DNA of 64,000 bases from Acanthochlamys bracteata (taxonomy: Eukaryota; Streptophyta; Magnoliopsida; Pandanales; Velloziaceae): assembly GCA_019914995.1 (NCBI GenBank), contig CM034132.1, positions 4,218,501 to 4,282,500 on the forward strand, given 5' to 3'. Both the position numbers and the translations under genes were made by a program. Each line of letters opens with the position of its first letter. Position 1 is the first letter of the stretch. This document shows, in pieces, positions 1-10,148 of this stretch. The notes beneath the pieces are model-generated. The model did not search any database. It was not told where the DNA came from and saw nothing but the letters and a program-made list of their open reading frames with translations.

Positions 1-935
1 TATTTAATAATTAATATAACGTGGTAATTTTACAAACTTACCGTAAACAATAGTCATTTCGTAGGAAGAGAAAAAAAGCAGCCGCGTGCTTTTTCTTAAA
101 AGCATCTCTGATATGTTTTTAAAAAAACATTGTTGAAAGCACTCTAAAGCAGCTTAAAGCTGCAATATCCAAACGCTCCAAACTCTGTTTTGTGCTTTTT
201 TCGGACTTTAAGCCTAAAAAAAGCACAGTCAAACGGGGCCTAAGAGTGCCTATGCTTGACTTTAATAGGTATAAGAAGATTTACATGTAATTCTGCATCT
301 GGACAACGAATGATGACGCTATATAGATAAACTAAAGTATTGGATGCTCTTCATAGAGTTCACTTAAGCGTGAGAATTTCTTTCTTCTCAAAGTATAATG
401 GTCAGTTGCTCTTTATAAAGAAATAATAAGTTTAATGTCTCATCTTAGGAATTTAGAGAACCTTCTGTCCTTAAAAAGCCAAAAGATCATGTATCATCAC
501 CTCTTCCATTTCTGCCAGTTGGAAGGTCAGGATACTCCTCAATCTTCTCGCTGATTTGCAACACAAGCTGCATAACAAAGGAGATAATGATATCAGGAAA
601 TCAACTACCAACTCAAGGTAAATGTCAACAAAAAAGATGTGAGAGGAGAAAATAAAGAAAGTTCGCACACTTGACAACCATAGGGATATCGAGAATAGGG
701 AAAACAGTTTAAAATATTGATGATATGCATCATAAAAATACAATGGACCTTCAGGAAGAAATATCATTGAAGCTTGAATGCTTTATATGGATAATGATGC
801 CATTGTGTAATCTCACCTACTATCGTTGATATCACAGAAAGAAGACTTCAGTGCACACCATAAGTACACATTGTCCTGTAAGTAATCCAAACACGTGATA
901 GAGCAATCTCTAATGTTATAAATGTTATGGTTTTC
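1..935. other. Downstream flank of the PPR gene; possible spliced 3' UTR
   Basis: No protein gene is supported here. On the minus strand, downstream of the PPR stop, two short segments are bounded by plausible splice signals: about 890-822 (after TTACAG, before GTGAGA) and about 566-490 (after TATGCAG). They could be 3' UTR exons of the PPR gene. Around 60-245 is an AT-rich stretch ending in CAAACGGGGCC, the kind of end seen on small plant MITEs, but I could not define both termini. Confidence 0.25.
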
Positions 936-2951
936 CTAGCCGGTCTCAAATAATGATTGCTTCATATCTGGTAAATAACCAGCTAACAGCAATTCATTAG
1001 TCAAGCAGTTAAGGAAGGGATATATATCCGCAATTTGGGGGTGTGAAGTATCTCCTGCAACAAATTCATGAATAGAACCTTGAAATTCGATAGAACTTGA
1101 ACCATGGCTCTTTATTACACCCCTGTTTGTCATTGCTTTCCAAATGTCTCTAGCACTTACACTGTTGCCCTTATATGCATATATGTTAGCCAAGAGCACA
1201 TAAGAGCTACTATCTTGAGGAACCAGCTCGATAAGCTCTCTTGCCGCGTGCTCAGCAACATCAAGGTTGCAATGGTTCCTTGAAGCCCCAAGAAGGGCTC
1301 TCCAAACAACATCATTGGCTGTTAGTGGCATATTATTGATAAGCTGAATTGCGTCCTTGAGAAGTCCTGCACGACTTAGAAGGTCAACCATGCAGCCGTA
1401 ATGCTGAATTTTAGGAACCAGCCCATATATGGACCTCATAATACCAAAATAATAATACCCTTCTTGCACTAGACCAGCATGACTACAAGCATTTAAAAGA
1501 GCAACAAAAGTTATATCATCAGGAACTACCCGACATTTTTCCATACCCTGAAAGAGAGAAACAGCATTACTTCCATAGCCATGTATTGCAAATCCAGAAA
1601 TCATTGCATTCCAATGGTCCTTGCTCTTATGGGAAATGCTAGTAAAAATCTCTTTAGCAGTATTAACAAAACCACATTTAGCATACATATCTATGAGTGC
1701 AACGCCAACAATGCCATCTAAAGAAAATTTACATTCATCCACTTGAGCACACACCTCCCTCCCTTGTGCATGAAAACCTATATCAGCAATAGCAGAAAGG
1801 ACAACCGCCATAGTAAAGCAATTTGGTTTTTCTCCAAAGAGATGCATGTTGAAGTACATTTCAACAGCCTCTTTAGGCTCTGCATTGTGCTTATAGCCAG
1901 ATATCATTGTATTCCAAGAGACCACATCCCTGCAGGGCATGCATTCAAATATTTCTCGTGCTGCTCTCATCTTTCCAGCATTAGCATACACATCAACCAT
2001 GATGTTCCAAGAAACTACATCTTTAGTAGGCATTGTTTTAAAAAATTGATGTGCAAGTTCAATATCACTATGCTTTGCATGTGCATCTAGCATTGTATTC
2101 CATGTAGTCATGTTCCTCGACAGCATAAGGTAAAATAATTTCTGACAAGCCAATACATCAGCGCATTTGGCATACCCATTTATCAAACAATTCCAAGACA
2201 CCACATTCTTATACGGCATCTTCTCAAACCAGCTATGAGCAGCAGCAATCTGACCACATTCCACATAACCATTAATCATCACACCCCAGGTGACAACATT
2301 CTTAGATGGTGTCTGATCAAACAAAATTCTCGCAGTTCTTAGATCCCCATTTCTAGCATAGCCATCAATCATTATATTCCAAGAAACAATGTCCTGTTCA
2401 GGCATCTCATCAAATAACTTTCTTGCATATTTAAGTTGGCCACATTTTGAGTACCCATCAATCATAACATTCCAAGAAAACAAATCCTGTTCCGGCATCT
2501 GCTCAAACAATTTAGTTGCATCAAAGAGTCGACTATGCTTGACATACCCATCAATCAGTGTGTTCCAAGAAACTAAATCTTTTTGTGGTGTTGAATCAAA
2601 TAAAACATGTGCAGAATGAATGTCACCACATCTAGCATACATGAAAATCAAGGAGTTCTTTACAAACAAGTCTACGGTCAGGGGCCCCTTTAATATCCGG
2701 CAATGGATTCTCTTTCCATCCCCAATTGCGGAGGCACCATCGCAAGCTTTAAGCACGAAGGGAAAAGTAAACTTGTCTGGGTAGACATGCTGCTTTAGCA
2801 TGCGGTAATACAACTCAATTGCTCTCCATGGACGCCTACTTCGTTCATATCCTCTAATCACAGTATTCCAAACGAACACACTACAGGTTTTAACCTGCTT
2901 CAGTAGAACTGCAGCATATTCCAAACTCCCAATTTGTGAACTCACTTGCAT
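936..2951 (-). CDS. Pentatricopeptide-repeat protein, PLS class, E/E+ type
   Basis: This is an intronless open frame of 671 codons. Tandem PPR motifs fill most of it, with repeated signatures such as VSWNTLIDGY, VSWNVMIDGYSKCG-like blocks and LFDEMPEQD. They are followed by the E-type region (GCMVDLLSRAGLLKDA, then the VWRALLGASRNH block) and an E+-like tail (SSSIEFQGSIHEFVAGD, HPQI). There is no C-terminal DYW deaminase domain. Proteins of this class bind single-stranded RNA in mitochondria or chloroplasts, usually for C-to-U editing, often recruiting a DYW partner; the target cannot be read here. The ATG at 2951 is the first after an in-frame stop 13 codons upstream. The protein starts directly with a PPR-like motif and has no clear transit peptide, so the N-terminus may be short or encoded in an upstream exon. 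A damaged copy lies at 17819-19600. Confidence 0.93.
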   Translation of the reverse strand: MQVSSQIGSLEYAAVLLKQVKTCSVFVWNTVIRGYERSRRPWRAIELYYRMLKQHVYPDKFTFPFVLKACDGASAIGDGKRIHCRILKGPLTVDLFVKNSLIFMYARCGDIHSAHVLFDSTPQKDLVSWNTLIDGYVKHSRLFDATKLFEQMPEQDLFSWNVMIDGYSKCGQLKYARKLFDEMPEQDIVSWNIMIDGYARNGDLRTARILFDQTPSKNVVTWGVMINGYVECGQIAAAHSWFEKMPYKNVVSWNCLINGYAKCADVLACQKLFYLMLSRNMTTWNTMLDAHAKHSDIELAHQFFKTMPTKDVVSWNIMVDVYANAGKMRAAREIFECMPCRDVVSWNTMISGYKHNAEPKEAVEMYFNMHLFGEKPNCFTMAVVLSAIADIGFHAQGREVCAQVDECKFSLDGIVGVALIDMYAKCGFVNTAKEIFTSISHKSKDHWNAMISGFAIHGYGSNAVSLFQGMEKCRVVPDDITFVALLNACSHAGLVQEGYYYFGIMRSIYGLVPKIQHYGCMVDLLSRAGLLKDAIQLINNMPLTANDVVWRALLGASRNHCNLDVAEHAARELIELVPQDSSSYVLLANIYAYKGNSVSARDIWKAMTNRGVIKSHGSSSIEFQGSIHEFVAGDTSHPQIADIYPFLNCLTNELLLAGYLPDMKQSLFETG

Positions 2952-3340
2952 TACAAAAATCCAAACTATAACACAAAATGGAAAGTTTTACTTTTACTCT
3001 GTCTCTTTTCACAGTCGAACAATAACTAATTGCCAAAAATTTCCTTTACCTTCACAAACTGCTTACTGCATTCTCTCCTCAGTATTAATCATAATTCACT
3101 GCAATTAAAATTTACAATTCCTTATGAGTACACAAACAAAAATCACCGACAATTTGCATGAAAAATGTAATTTGAACTACTCTTAAATGTAGGAAAAATA
3201 GTAATCTTTAAAAAGAATGAATACCTTTCTAGTAATTAGGGAGCTGGGGTTGTGGTTCTCCGTAGAGCAGCATAAGGAGTGAAGAAGCTTGCGCCTGAGG
3301 AGGAGGAGAACCGGAGGAGAGTGAGACGAAGGGCCCCTGG
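2952..3340 (-). other. Probable 5' UTR exon, intron and promoter-proximal region of the PPR gene
   Basis: On the minus strand a GC-rich exon-like block (about 3330-3227) ends in AGAAAG followed by GTATTC, a plausible donor. An AT-rich stretch follows and runs to the PPR start, with acceptor-like TTATAG near 2968. The block is open in one frame but has no in-frame ATG before a stop, so it is more likely untranslated. The whole stretch is copied at 19205-19600 beside the PPR pseudogene, so the duplication was of genomic DNA and not of an mRNA. Confidence 0.4.
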
Positions 3341-4077
3341 TGAGGGTTTATCAAAATACCACCATCTAATATTTATTTTGAAAGCAAATCCAACTACATG
3401 ACCATGTCAGTACTTGCCAGCACATTTCTTCCCCAGATGCAAGTCATATTGCATATTCTGTAGTAGAAAGTAAGTCAAGGAAATTGACTAGTTTTAGCCC
3501 ATTTATAATAAGCAGTGTGTAGTTGTAAATCCAGTTGTTGCAGCTTTTGATGTTGTTCTACAGTGTACTCGAAGAAGTAATATTGCATCCACAAACAGAA
3601 AACAGCACAGGGAGCTCCATTGCTCACAGATCATAATTAGAATAAACATGTAACTTCACTAAAATATAAGGTTAATCTGCATCAGCGTTTAAATCAAACT
3701 AAGACAGTTAGCCATCTAAAACTACAGCTTGGATACCTCTTGAATATAATATGAAAAAAAATATTATTGATTGAATTTAAAAAAGATTACTTCCTTAGTA
3801 AATGGAAGTTTGTCACAGACAATGTACCTGCTTCATCTGTGTTTACAAGAACAACCCCATGACTCTAGTAGAACTAGAAAAGACAAAACTTCAACTGCTG
3901 AATGATTGGAGAAACTAGCTTATAACACCTCATGAAATTTATAATATCATATGCAAGTCTAATGCATTGTCCAACTCAAAGCAGATTATTTGAACATTCA
4001 CAGCTATGACCAATAAAAGAACCTTGCCAACTGATGAAAGCAAAACAGTGAATTCTTATCTTAATTAGAAAAAGAGC
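3341..4077. other. Intergenic stretch, no gene supported
   Basis: AT-rich sequence without a convincing reading frame. On the minus strand about 3582-3475 there is a short Gln-rich open stretch that could be coding by composition, but it has no clear splice context. I recognise no family. Confidence 0.3.
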
Positions 4078-4830
4078 TTATGTGCACCATTGGTGTTTAC
4101 TGAGGACAGTGTCTTCCTTGCAATTACGCACATTTCCCTCAATCCCATCCCTTTCATGGTTCTTGGTCATGTAACCTTGTTCAGCCAGAACGTTAGCATG
4201 TCTAACATCTTTTCTCTGTCAGAAGTTTCCTCGTCTCTCAAAGTTACATGCAATTAGCTCTCTAAGAAAAGAGAATCTCTTACGTGTTCTTTAGTTGAAC
4301 TACTACCAATTCAATGTTTTTACTTTTTACAGTGTTTGGATGCTAGATGCACGACCAAAGTGTCAAAAGCAATAGAAATTCCTGATCAGTACCTACAAAC
4401 AAACAAGCCCCGTTCAACTAGCTAATGATGATACAAAAATTAATCCTTGTACATGATCAATATGACACACAGACATACCGATTTTAAGCTCAACAAAGTT
4501 ATGAGTCATTTGATTAGAAAGATTTTATCGTAGGAGAGCAGGTCTAACCTGGGTAATGACTTCCTCGGCTTCAAGGAGGAATTCCGCCAGACCATGGGGT
4601 GTGGTTGCCTCAACACAGGCTGCAAATGAACGAACGATTGAATAGAACTGCATTGGAGTGAAATTAAATAGAAATTTGCAATTGAATAACAGAAAGATTG
4701 GAAACGAGCTGAGGAAACCTCGATCGAATTGGGAACGATCGAGACAAGGAAGAGAAAATTCGGAGCAATGTTTGCAGTCGCGGAGCGGAGCGGAGCGGTG
4801 TGAATGAGAGCAATAAAAAGATAAATTCAC
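4078..4830 (-). other. Possible small spliced transcript of unknown function
   Basis: Reading the minus strand, a GC-rich start (GCGGAGCGGAG-like repeats near 4780-4800) is followed by an exon-like block at about 4620-4532. That block lies between acceptor-like TTTGCAG and donor-like CAG/GTTAGA. A second block (4215-4078) begins after CTGACAG and stays open for 45 codons to a TAA. The two are phase-compatible and would encode ...AEFLLEAEEVITQ plus RKDVRHANVLAEQGYMTK.... I do not recognise the product. A different frame starting at an ATG inside the first block is also open across the junction, so the frame itself is uncertain. It may be a non-coding RNA or chance. Confidence 0.22.
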
Positions 4831-4944
4831 AAGTTGATTTCACTGAGGATCTGTTTGAATTGGATGTAATAGAAAGTAAGTGAATTGCGTACTCTACGAT
4901 TTATAAGATTAATATAAATTAAAACTTCTTTTTATACGAGATTA

Positions 4945-5160
4945 GGCCCCGTTTGATATTGTTTATCAGAAAAATAATTTTTAAATTTTTTATTTTAAAT
5001 TTTTAATATATATTTTATAAATAAATAGAAAATTTATTTAAAAATATAAAAAAATTTTATATAGTAAAATTTTTTATTATATATTTTTATTTTTTTTAAA
5101 TAAAAAATAAAATTCGTTTCTAGAAAAATAAAAATAGTAATCAGTTATTGGGATGTAACC
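4945..5160. repeat. AT-rich MITE-like repeat
   Basis: A low-GC element starting near TTAGGCCCCGTTTGA and containing TTTTATTATATATTTTTATT. It matches, in inverted orientation, elements near 16451, 21740 and 25100. It separates the minus-strand candidate transcript from the cornichon-like exon. The exact ends were not fixed. Confidence 0.45.
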
Positions 5161-5269
5161 AAAAGTAGTAATAATAATCTTACAACTGTTAATAACTTTA
5201 AGTTCTCATCTTGTTCCATGTTATTTTATTAAATTTACCACACTTCTTTTTTATTTTTTTTTTACTTCT

Positions 5270-5593
5270 TGTCTTCAGACACCACCCTGCTCCCGCCGCG
5301 ATCTCTTCTCTCCGTAGCTACGCAATTGTTGTTTCCCGGATACAGATCTTCGTTGTTTCTTTCTCCTTTCCTCACCGCTGCTATCTTTGTTGCCTTTGCA
5401 TCAGCCAATCAAGCACATGCGAAGCGTTGACCCTCCTACCGAAGTCAAGGATTTACAAAATCTCGATGCTTCATCTCTCAAATTCCTGAGCTCGCTCTCA
5501 AGTTCTCTGTCTCTACCAATGGCGTGGGAGCTGGTGTTGTGGCTTTTCTCGTTCATCGCAACAATTGCTCTCATTGTTCTCGCTGCTTACTAG
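5270..5593 (+). pseudogene. Cornichon-like first exon with stop at the exon boundary
   Basis: A 5' UTR-like stretch leads to an ATG at 5519. The 24 codons that follow (MAWELVLWLFSF, then IATIALIVLAAY) closely resemble the first exon of plant cornichon homologs, which are ER cargo receptors for COPII export. This part would be the first membrane segment. In the family the next residue is usually Gln, encoded CAG at the exon end. Here the sequence reads TAC TAG followed by GTTCGT, so a C-to-T change gives a stop just before a plausible donor. I searched about 850 bases downstream by eye for the next conserved cornichon segment and did not find it. It is therefore most likely a gene fragment or pseudogene; a functional 24-residue peptide cannot be excluded. 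Confidence 0.5.
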
Positions 5594-6899
5594 GTTCGTT
5601 TGACCAAAACCGATTCTAATCTGTAGTAGCATTTCATCGCAATCTACTTCTAATAAGTTTTGATCATTTCGTGAGCAGTAACGAGCATCGTCTATCCTTT
5701 TATTGATTACAAGTTAGATTTTTTGGATTAATCGATATATGTTATATGATTTTGGAAGTAGATGAGAAATGCTACCTTGGACTTGAAATTAATAGTTAGT
5801 AGTAATTATGTTGTTGTATTAGTGCGAGATCATGATTGAATGTTCCATAGATTACTTATCTTAGTAGTAGTATTTGATTTTCAAAAGGTTCTCCCTGATA
5901 TCGTGATTAAAAGTCGTTGGTTTGATATTTGATCTTCAACTGGTTTGAAGACATTCAAAACTCATAATGAGGACATCAAAAGTCGCTTGGAGCTAGCAAC
6001 AATTGGTTTGAAAATACAAACCAAAGAATTCCAGCAATGGCAGCAACATTGTTTAACATCTCAACTCCACAAACACATTAACTCCCATTACTTGGTTGAG
6101 ATGATTTGTGTTTTGCACTTGTTATGTAGTATACCAACGGCTTTTCAGGGACCATTTTTCTACTAGTAGAACGTTTTTTCTATCATGTTGTTTGTTAAGG
6201 TATGAGTAAAGAAAAATAATGAAGCTCAAAATTGAGCTTCGATGTATTTGTCACAGTAAGTTTATGCTCAGGCAGCTCCTTTCTAAGCTGTTATTTTTTG
6301 CCTATTTGCTTTTCCTAGTTTGTACCCTTCTGCAGAAAGAGCCTCTTGTGGTATCGTTGGTGAACTATGTATTATATGTTAGCATTTTAGAAGCATATTC
6401 AGGTTCCTGAAGAATTTTGTAAATGCACTTTGTAACATTCGATGCAATGCGTGATTAAATATATCACAGTAAAGTAAATGATAGTTTTCTTAAAATACAT
6501 ATTTATTTGACACATTATTTATACAAACTGGTATAGTCTAAACAAAAGTTGCTCTCTAATATGTTTTAATTCATCTGAATCTACTGCCAAGCCCAAAAAT
6601 ATATTTGCTTGGTTTCTCATTTCTTTCATTCTGTCAACTGCTTGAGCTCCCATGTCTTTGCTAAATCTATTTTGCTTAACCAAGAAACATAAAAAAATAT
6701 TTCAGTCTTTTTTAAAATATTTTTCTTACTTTCTTAGTTATCAAATAAGAATAACTATTTATTCCTCATTAATCTTATTGATATATCCAAACAAAAATAG
6801 ATTAAATTATTATTCTTACTCTCATCTCCACTTTAATAATCTCCTCTTATTTATTCTTATATATTACTCCTCTATTCAAACAGACCGTTATTATTATTC
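5594..6899. other. Intergenic stretch downstream of the cornichon-like exon
   Basis: No further cornichon exon is visible. Short open frames at 5945-6166 and 6219-6410 show no recognisable motif. The last 250 bases are AT-rich and contain CTATTCAAACAGACCG, a MITE-like end. Confidence 0.4.
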
Positions 6900-7510
6900 T
6901 TCGATAGAAGAGGTACAACAGATATAAAATACAAGTATTTAAATTAAAAACAATATCTAATATTTAAATTAGGAAGAATATCTAATTAGATATTTCAACA
7001 CTTTCTTTCAAATTGGTGTATAAATATCACACATGCCTCATTTATCTAAAATCTTTGAGAATATATAATTTTAAACTATTTTGGTAAGAATTTCAGCAAA
7101 TTGATCTTTTGCTTGAATTTTAAACAACTCTAGAGTTTTTCCATTAAATTTCTCCTTAATGAAGACATGTTTACCTCAACATATTTTCTACAACCATATT
7201 ACACTAGATTATGTATTATATCACATACTTTTTTGTTATTACAATATAATCGAATTGAATACTTAGGTGCAAAGCCCAAATCGCCCAGAAGAAGTCTCAA
7301 CCATAATGCTTCAAAGAATTCAAGTGCTAAACTTTTAAATTCAGCTTCTTGAGTGTAACTAGATTACTACGAACAAAAATAAAGTAACATGATGTGGACT
7401 GTCTATTATCAATTATTCCAACTCAGTCAGCATCAATATGTACATTTGTATTTTGATAGTTCATATACTTTCTGATCAATTACAGGTAACATATTTGTCT
7501 ATCAGTTTCT
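6900..7510 (-). mobile_element. Ty1/copia fragment (RNase H and start of 3' LTR)
   Basis: On the minus strand the decayed frame shows copia RNase H and C-terminal landmarks in order. These are a DADxxG-type segment near 7440, NLVT near 7375, EAEFKSLA near 7330, LWLRLLLGDLGF near 7300, a CDIIHN-like segment near 7220, DQFAEILTK near 7110, and GMCDIYTP just before the end. A sequence starting TGTTGAAATATC follows at 7000 and would be the start of the 3' LTR. Several stops and frameshifts break the frame. It lies opposite in orientation to the larger copia element that follows and is a separate remnant. Confidence 0.7.
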
Positions 7511-8009
7511 CTTTTTTATCTTCTCATATTGTTTCATTGAGTTCAACCTATAGTGAGATTGATCATGTTCTCAACCATTGACTGTTTTCCCTACATTATA
7601 GAGGTTAGGTTCTTGGAGCAGTTAGTAAGTAGGCTCGGTAGAAGCATAGAATATAGTCACTAATCTTGTAAGAGAACTATTATGTCTAATCGGAGAGACT
7701 TGGTGAAGTCAAGGAGGCTGTGTCGGTTTGTCTCGAGAAGAGAACCTATTGAGGAAGGGTGCTAAGCTAAGCACATTACATTTGTAACTGTAGTTCTTTA
7801 AAAAATTAGTAGATTTTCACTCTTGAAAGAATGACTATGGATATAGGTAAACAGGTTTGATGAATCACGTAAATTCTTGTGTTTGCTTTGCTGTGATATT
7901 ATTTTGAACTTCTGTGTGCCTTAAGATCTCACTGAAATCACTAACAATCATCTTGCAGGAACTATCCTAAACATAACCGACTACTTCTATGGTCTTATAG
8001 GAAATTTTT
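7511..8009. other. Probable LTR-derived or leader sequence before the plus-strand copia
   Basis: No gene. The sequence around 7600-7780 has the G-rich, A-rich style of copia LTRs, but I found no TG...CA ends or matching 3' copy. Confidence 0.3.
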
Positions 8010-10148
8010 TATCCGAAAACTTTTAGATTTCAACTCAATTCAGCCCTTCCCTATTAAATTGATCGCACAAGCTCCACTAACACCAAGCCAACATGGACCA
8101 CCGTTTAAAAATAATAGTCATCTCAAGAATCCTTAAAAAAGTTCTTAAGGTGTTACTAAATACTTATAAAAGATTGAAGGTTATGACGATGAACTTGCAC
8201 TACTCACTACTCCTATACGTACTTCTTGAAAAAAAAATTTAGATGATCTTGGCGATAAATTTCATAATCTTGTCATTGCTCTCCAAGCTCGTGAGACTCC
8301 AATATCATTTGAAAACCACATGAAAAGCTACTCAATCTTAAAGCCACACAATGCAACATAACTTTCAAGGCTCAATCAGTACTTGCAACTGCTAATCCAA
8401 CACACGATAATTCAAGATCTCGTATCTCTTTCAATTCTGACCATGCAGGTACTTCACATGCAACTGTTTTGTCTCTTTTTTAACACCGGTCCTCCGCGTC
8501 AACATCTAATTGTGATCGCCCCTTACCACCACCATACCTTGGTCATCTTCAAATATGTGGCATTCAATGACAATCAGCTAAACGGTGCTCATCCTTCTGC
8601 CTGGTGTCGGCCAATTGCAAATCTGGATAAAATCAAATATTATGGCAGCCTTGGACTAACTTTGCAGCTAATACCACCACTGAACTCTCTATTGACTACT
8701 TGATAGTGGTGCATCACATCATGTTACTGGTGACCTAAATAATCTCTCAATTAACTCTCCATACAATAGTTCTAATGACATTATGACTGTAGTTGGCACA
8801 TAATTTAACAATCACACACACTGGTTACACCTTTCTATCTTAATCTGCTCATAACTTTACACTCAATAATATTCTGTATGCTAAGTATAAAAAAACTTTG
8901 ATTTTTTTTCCAATTGTGTCTTGCCAATATGTTTCTATTGAATTCTTACCATATTTTTTTCTTATGAATTTTGAGACGGAGGCACAACTTCTTTAAGTCC
9001 AAACTAAAAATGGCATTTATAAATAGCCAATCACACCAATCAAGTTTTTCCGATTATTTGCTTTGTCTAGTGTAAAGGTTTACTTCATTCAAATAACATT
9101 ATAGATTAGGACATCCCTTCATTTAAATCTTCAACCATATTCTTTCTCATGGTCATTTGCTGTTATCTAATCTTATATCCACAACGTTTATTAATGACAA
9201 TTGTCATTGCAATAAATATCATAAAATTATCTTTTGCCACCTCCACTTTTAATTCTTCTCAACATATTGAAATTGTTTTCCCTAATGTTTGAGTATCGTC
9301 TATTCTATCTCACGATGGTTATGTTATTTTTGTCGATCATTTCACCAAGTATATATGGTCTACCCACTCAGATAAATCTAGTATGCATGACATTTTTATT
9401 CGTTTTCAAAGCTCTCTTGTAAAAATTACTTCTCCCATAAAATAATTACTCTTTACACCGATAATTGTGAGGAATATAAAAAACTTGAATACTTTCTCTT
9501 TTAAAATGGTAATTCTCACCTCACAATACCCACATATATACCAGAACAAAATGCTACTATGAAATACGACACCGTTATATTGTTAAAACTTGTATCTTTT
9601 TTTTTTCTCATGCATCGCTCTCACTAACATATTTGTGTCATGTGTTTTGCTAATACCATTTATCTCATTAACCTCCTACCTATTCCAAAACTTCAATTCA
9701 CTTTTCCTTTGACAACATATTGTCATCCACTCAACTATTATGAACTTTGCATATTTGGCTGTTTATACTATTTTTGGCTTTGTCTCTATTCTCTATTCTC
9801 CTAATAGATTTGCCATTTACTCCACACCATGTATCCGAGGACATCTATTAACAATCCACTTTGATATTAACAATCCGAGGTCACTATGCCAATTTAATAT
9901 TAACAATCCTTTCTCCGAGGACATCTATCTAAAGACGTCTTTATGGCTCAACCATCCAGGTTCATTGATCCTGACTTTCCTACTCATTTTCTGCAAACTT
10001 CATAAGGCTATTTATGGTCTCAAATAAGCAGCACGAGTTTGGACCACAAGTTCAAAACATTTCTAATTGATTCGGGCTTTGTCAACTCTCATGTGGACAC
10101 TTCATTTTTTCATACTTAACATAGATTGGCATCTCCTTTACTTATTTA

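Noticed and set aside
490-566. Minus-strand block reading LVLQISEKIEEYPDLPTG, which looks protein-like
   Set aside because: No neighbouring exon in phase; in the phase suggested by the preceding splice-like block it reads differently, so it fits a 3' UTR exon at least as well.
1743-2619. Plus-strand open frames opposite the PPR gene
   Set aside because: They follow the PPR repeat period and are shadows of the real minus-strand frame.
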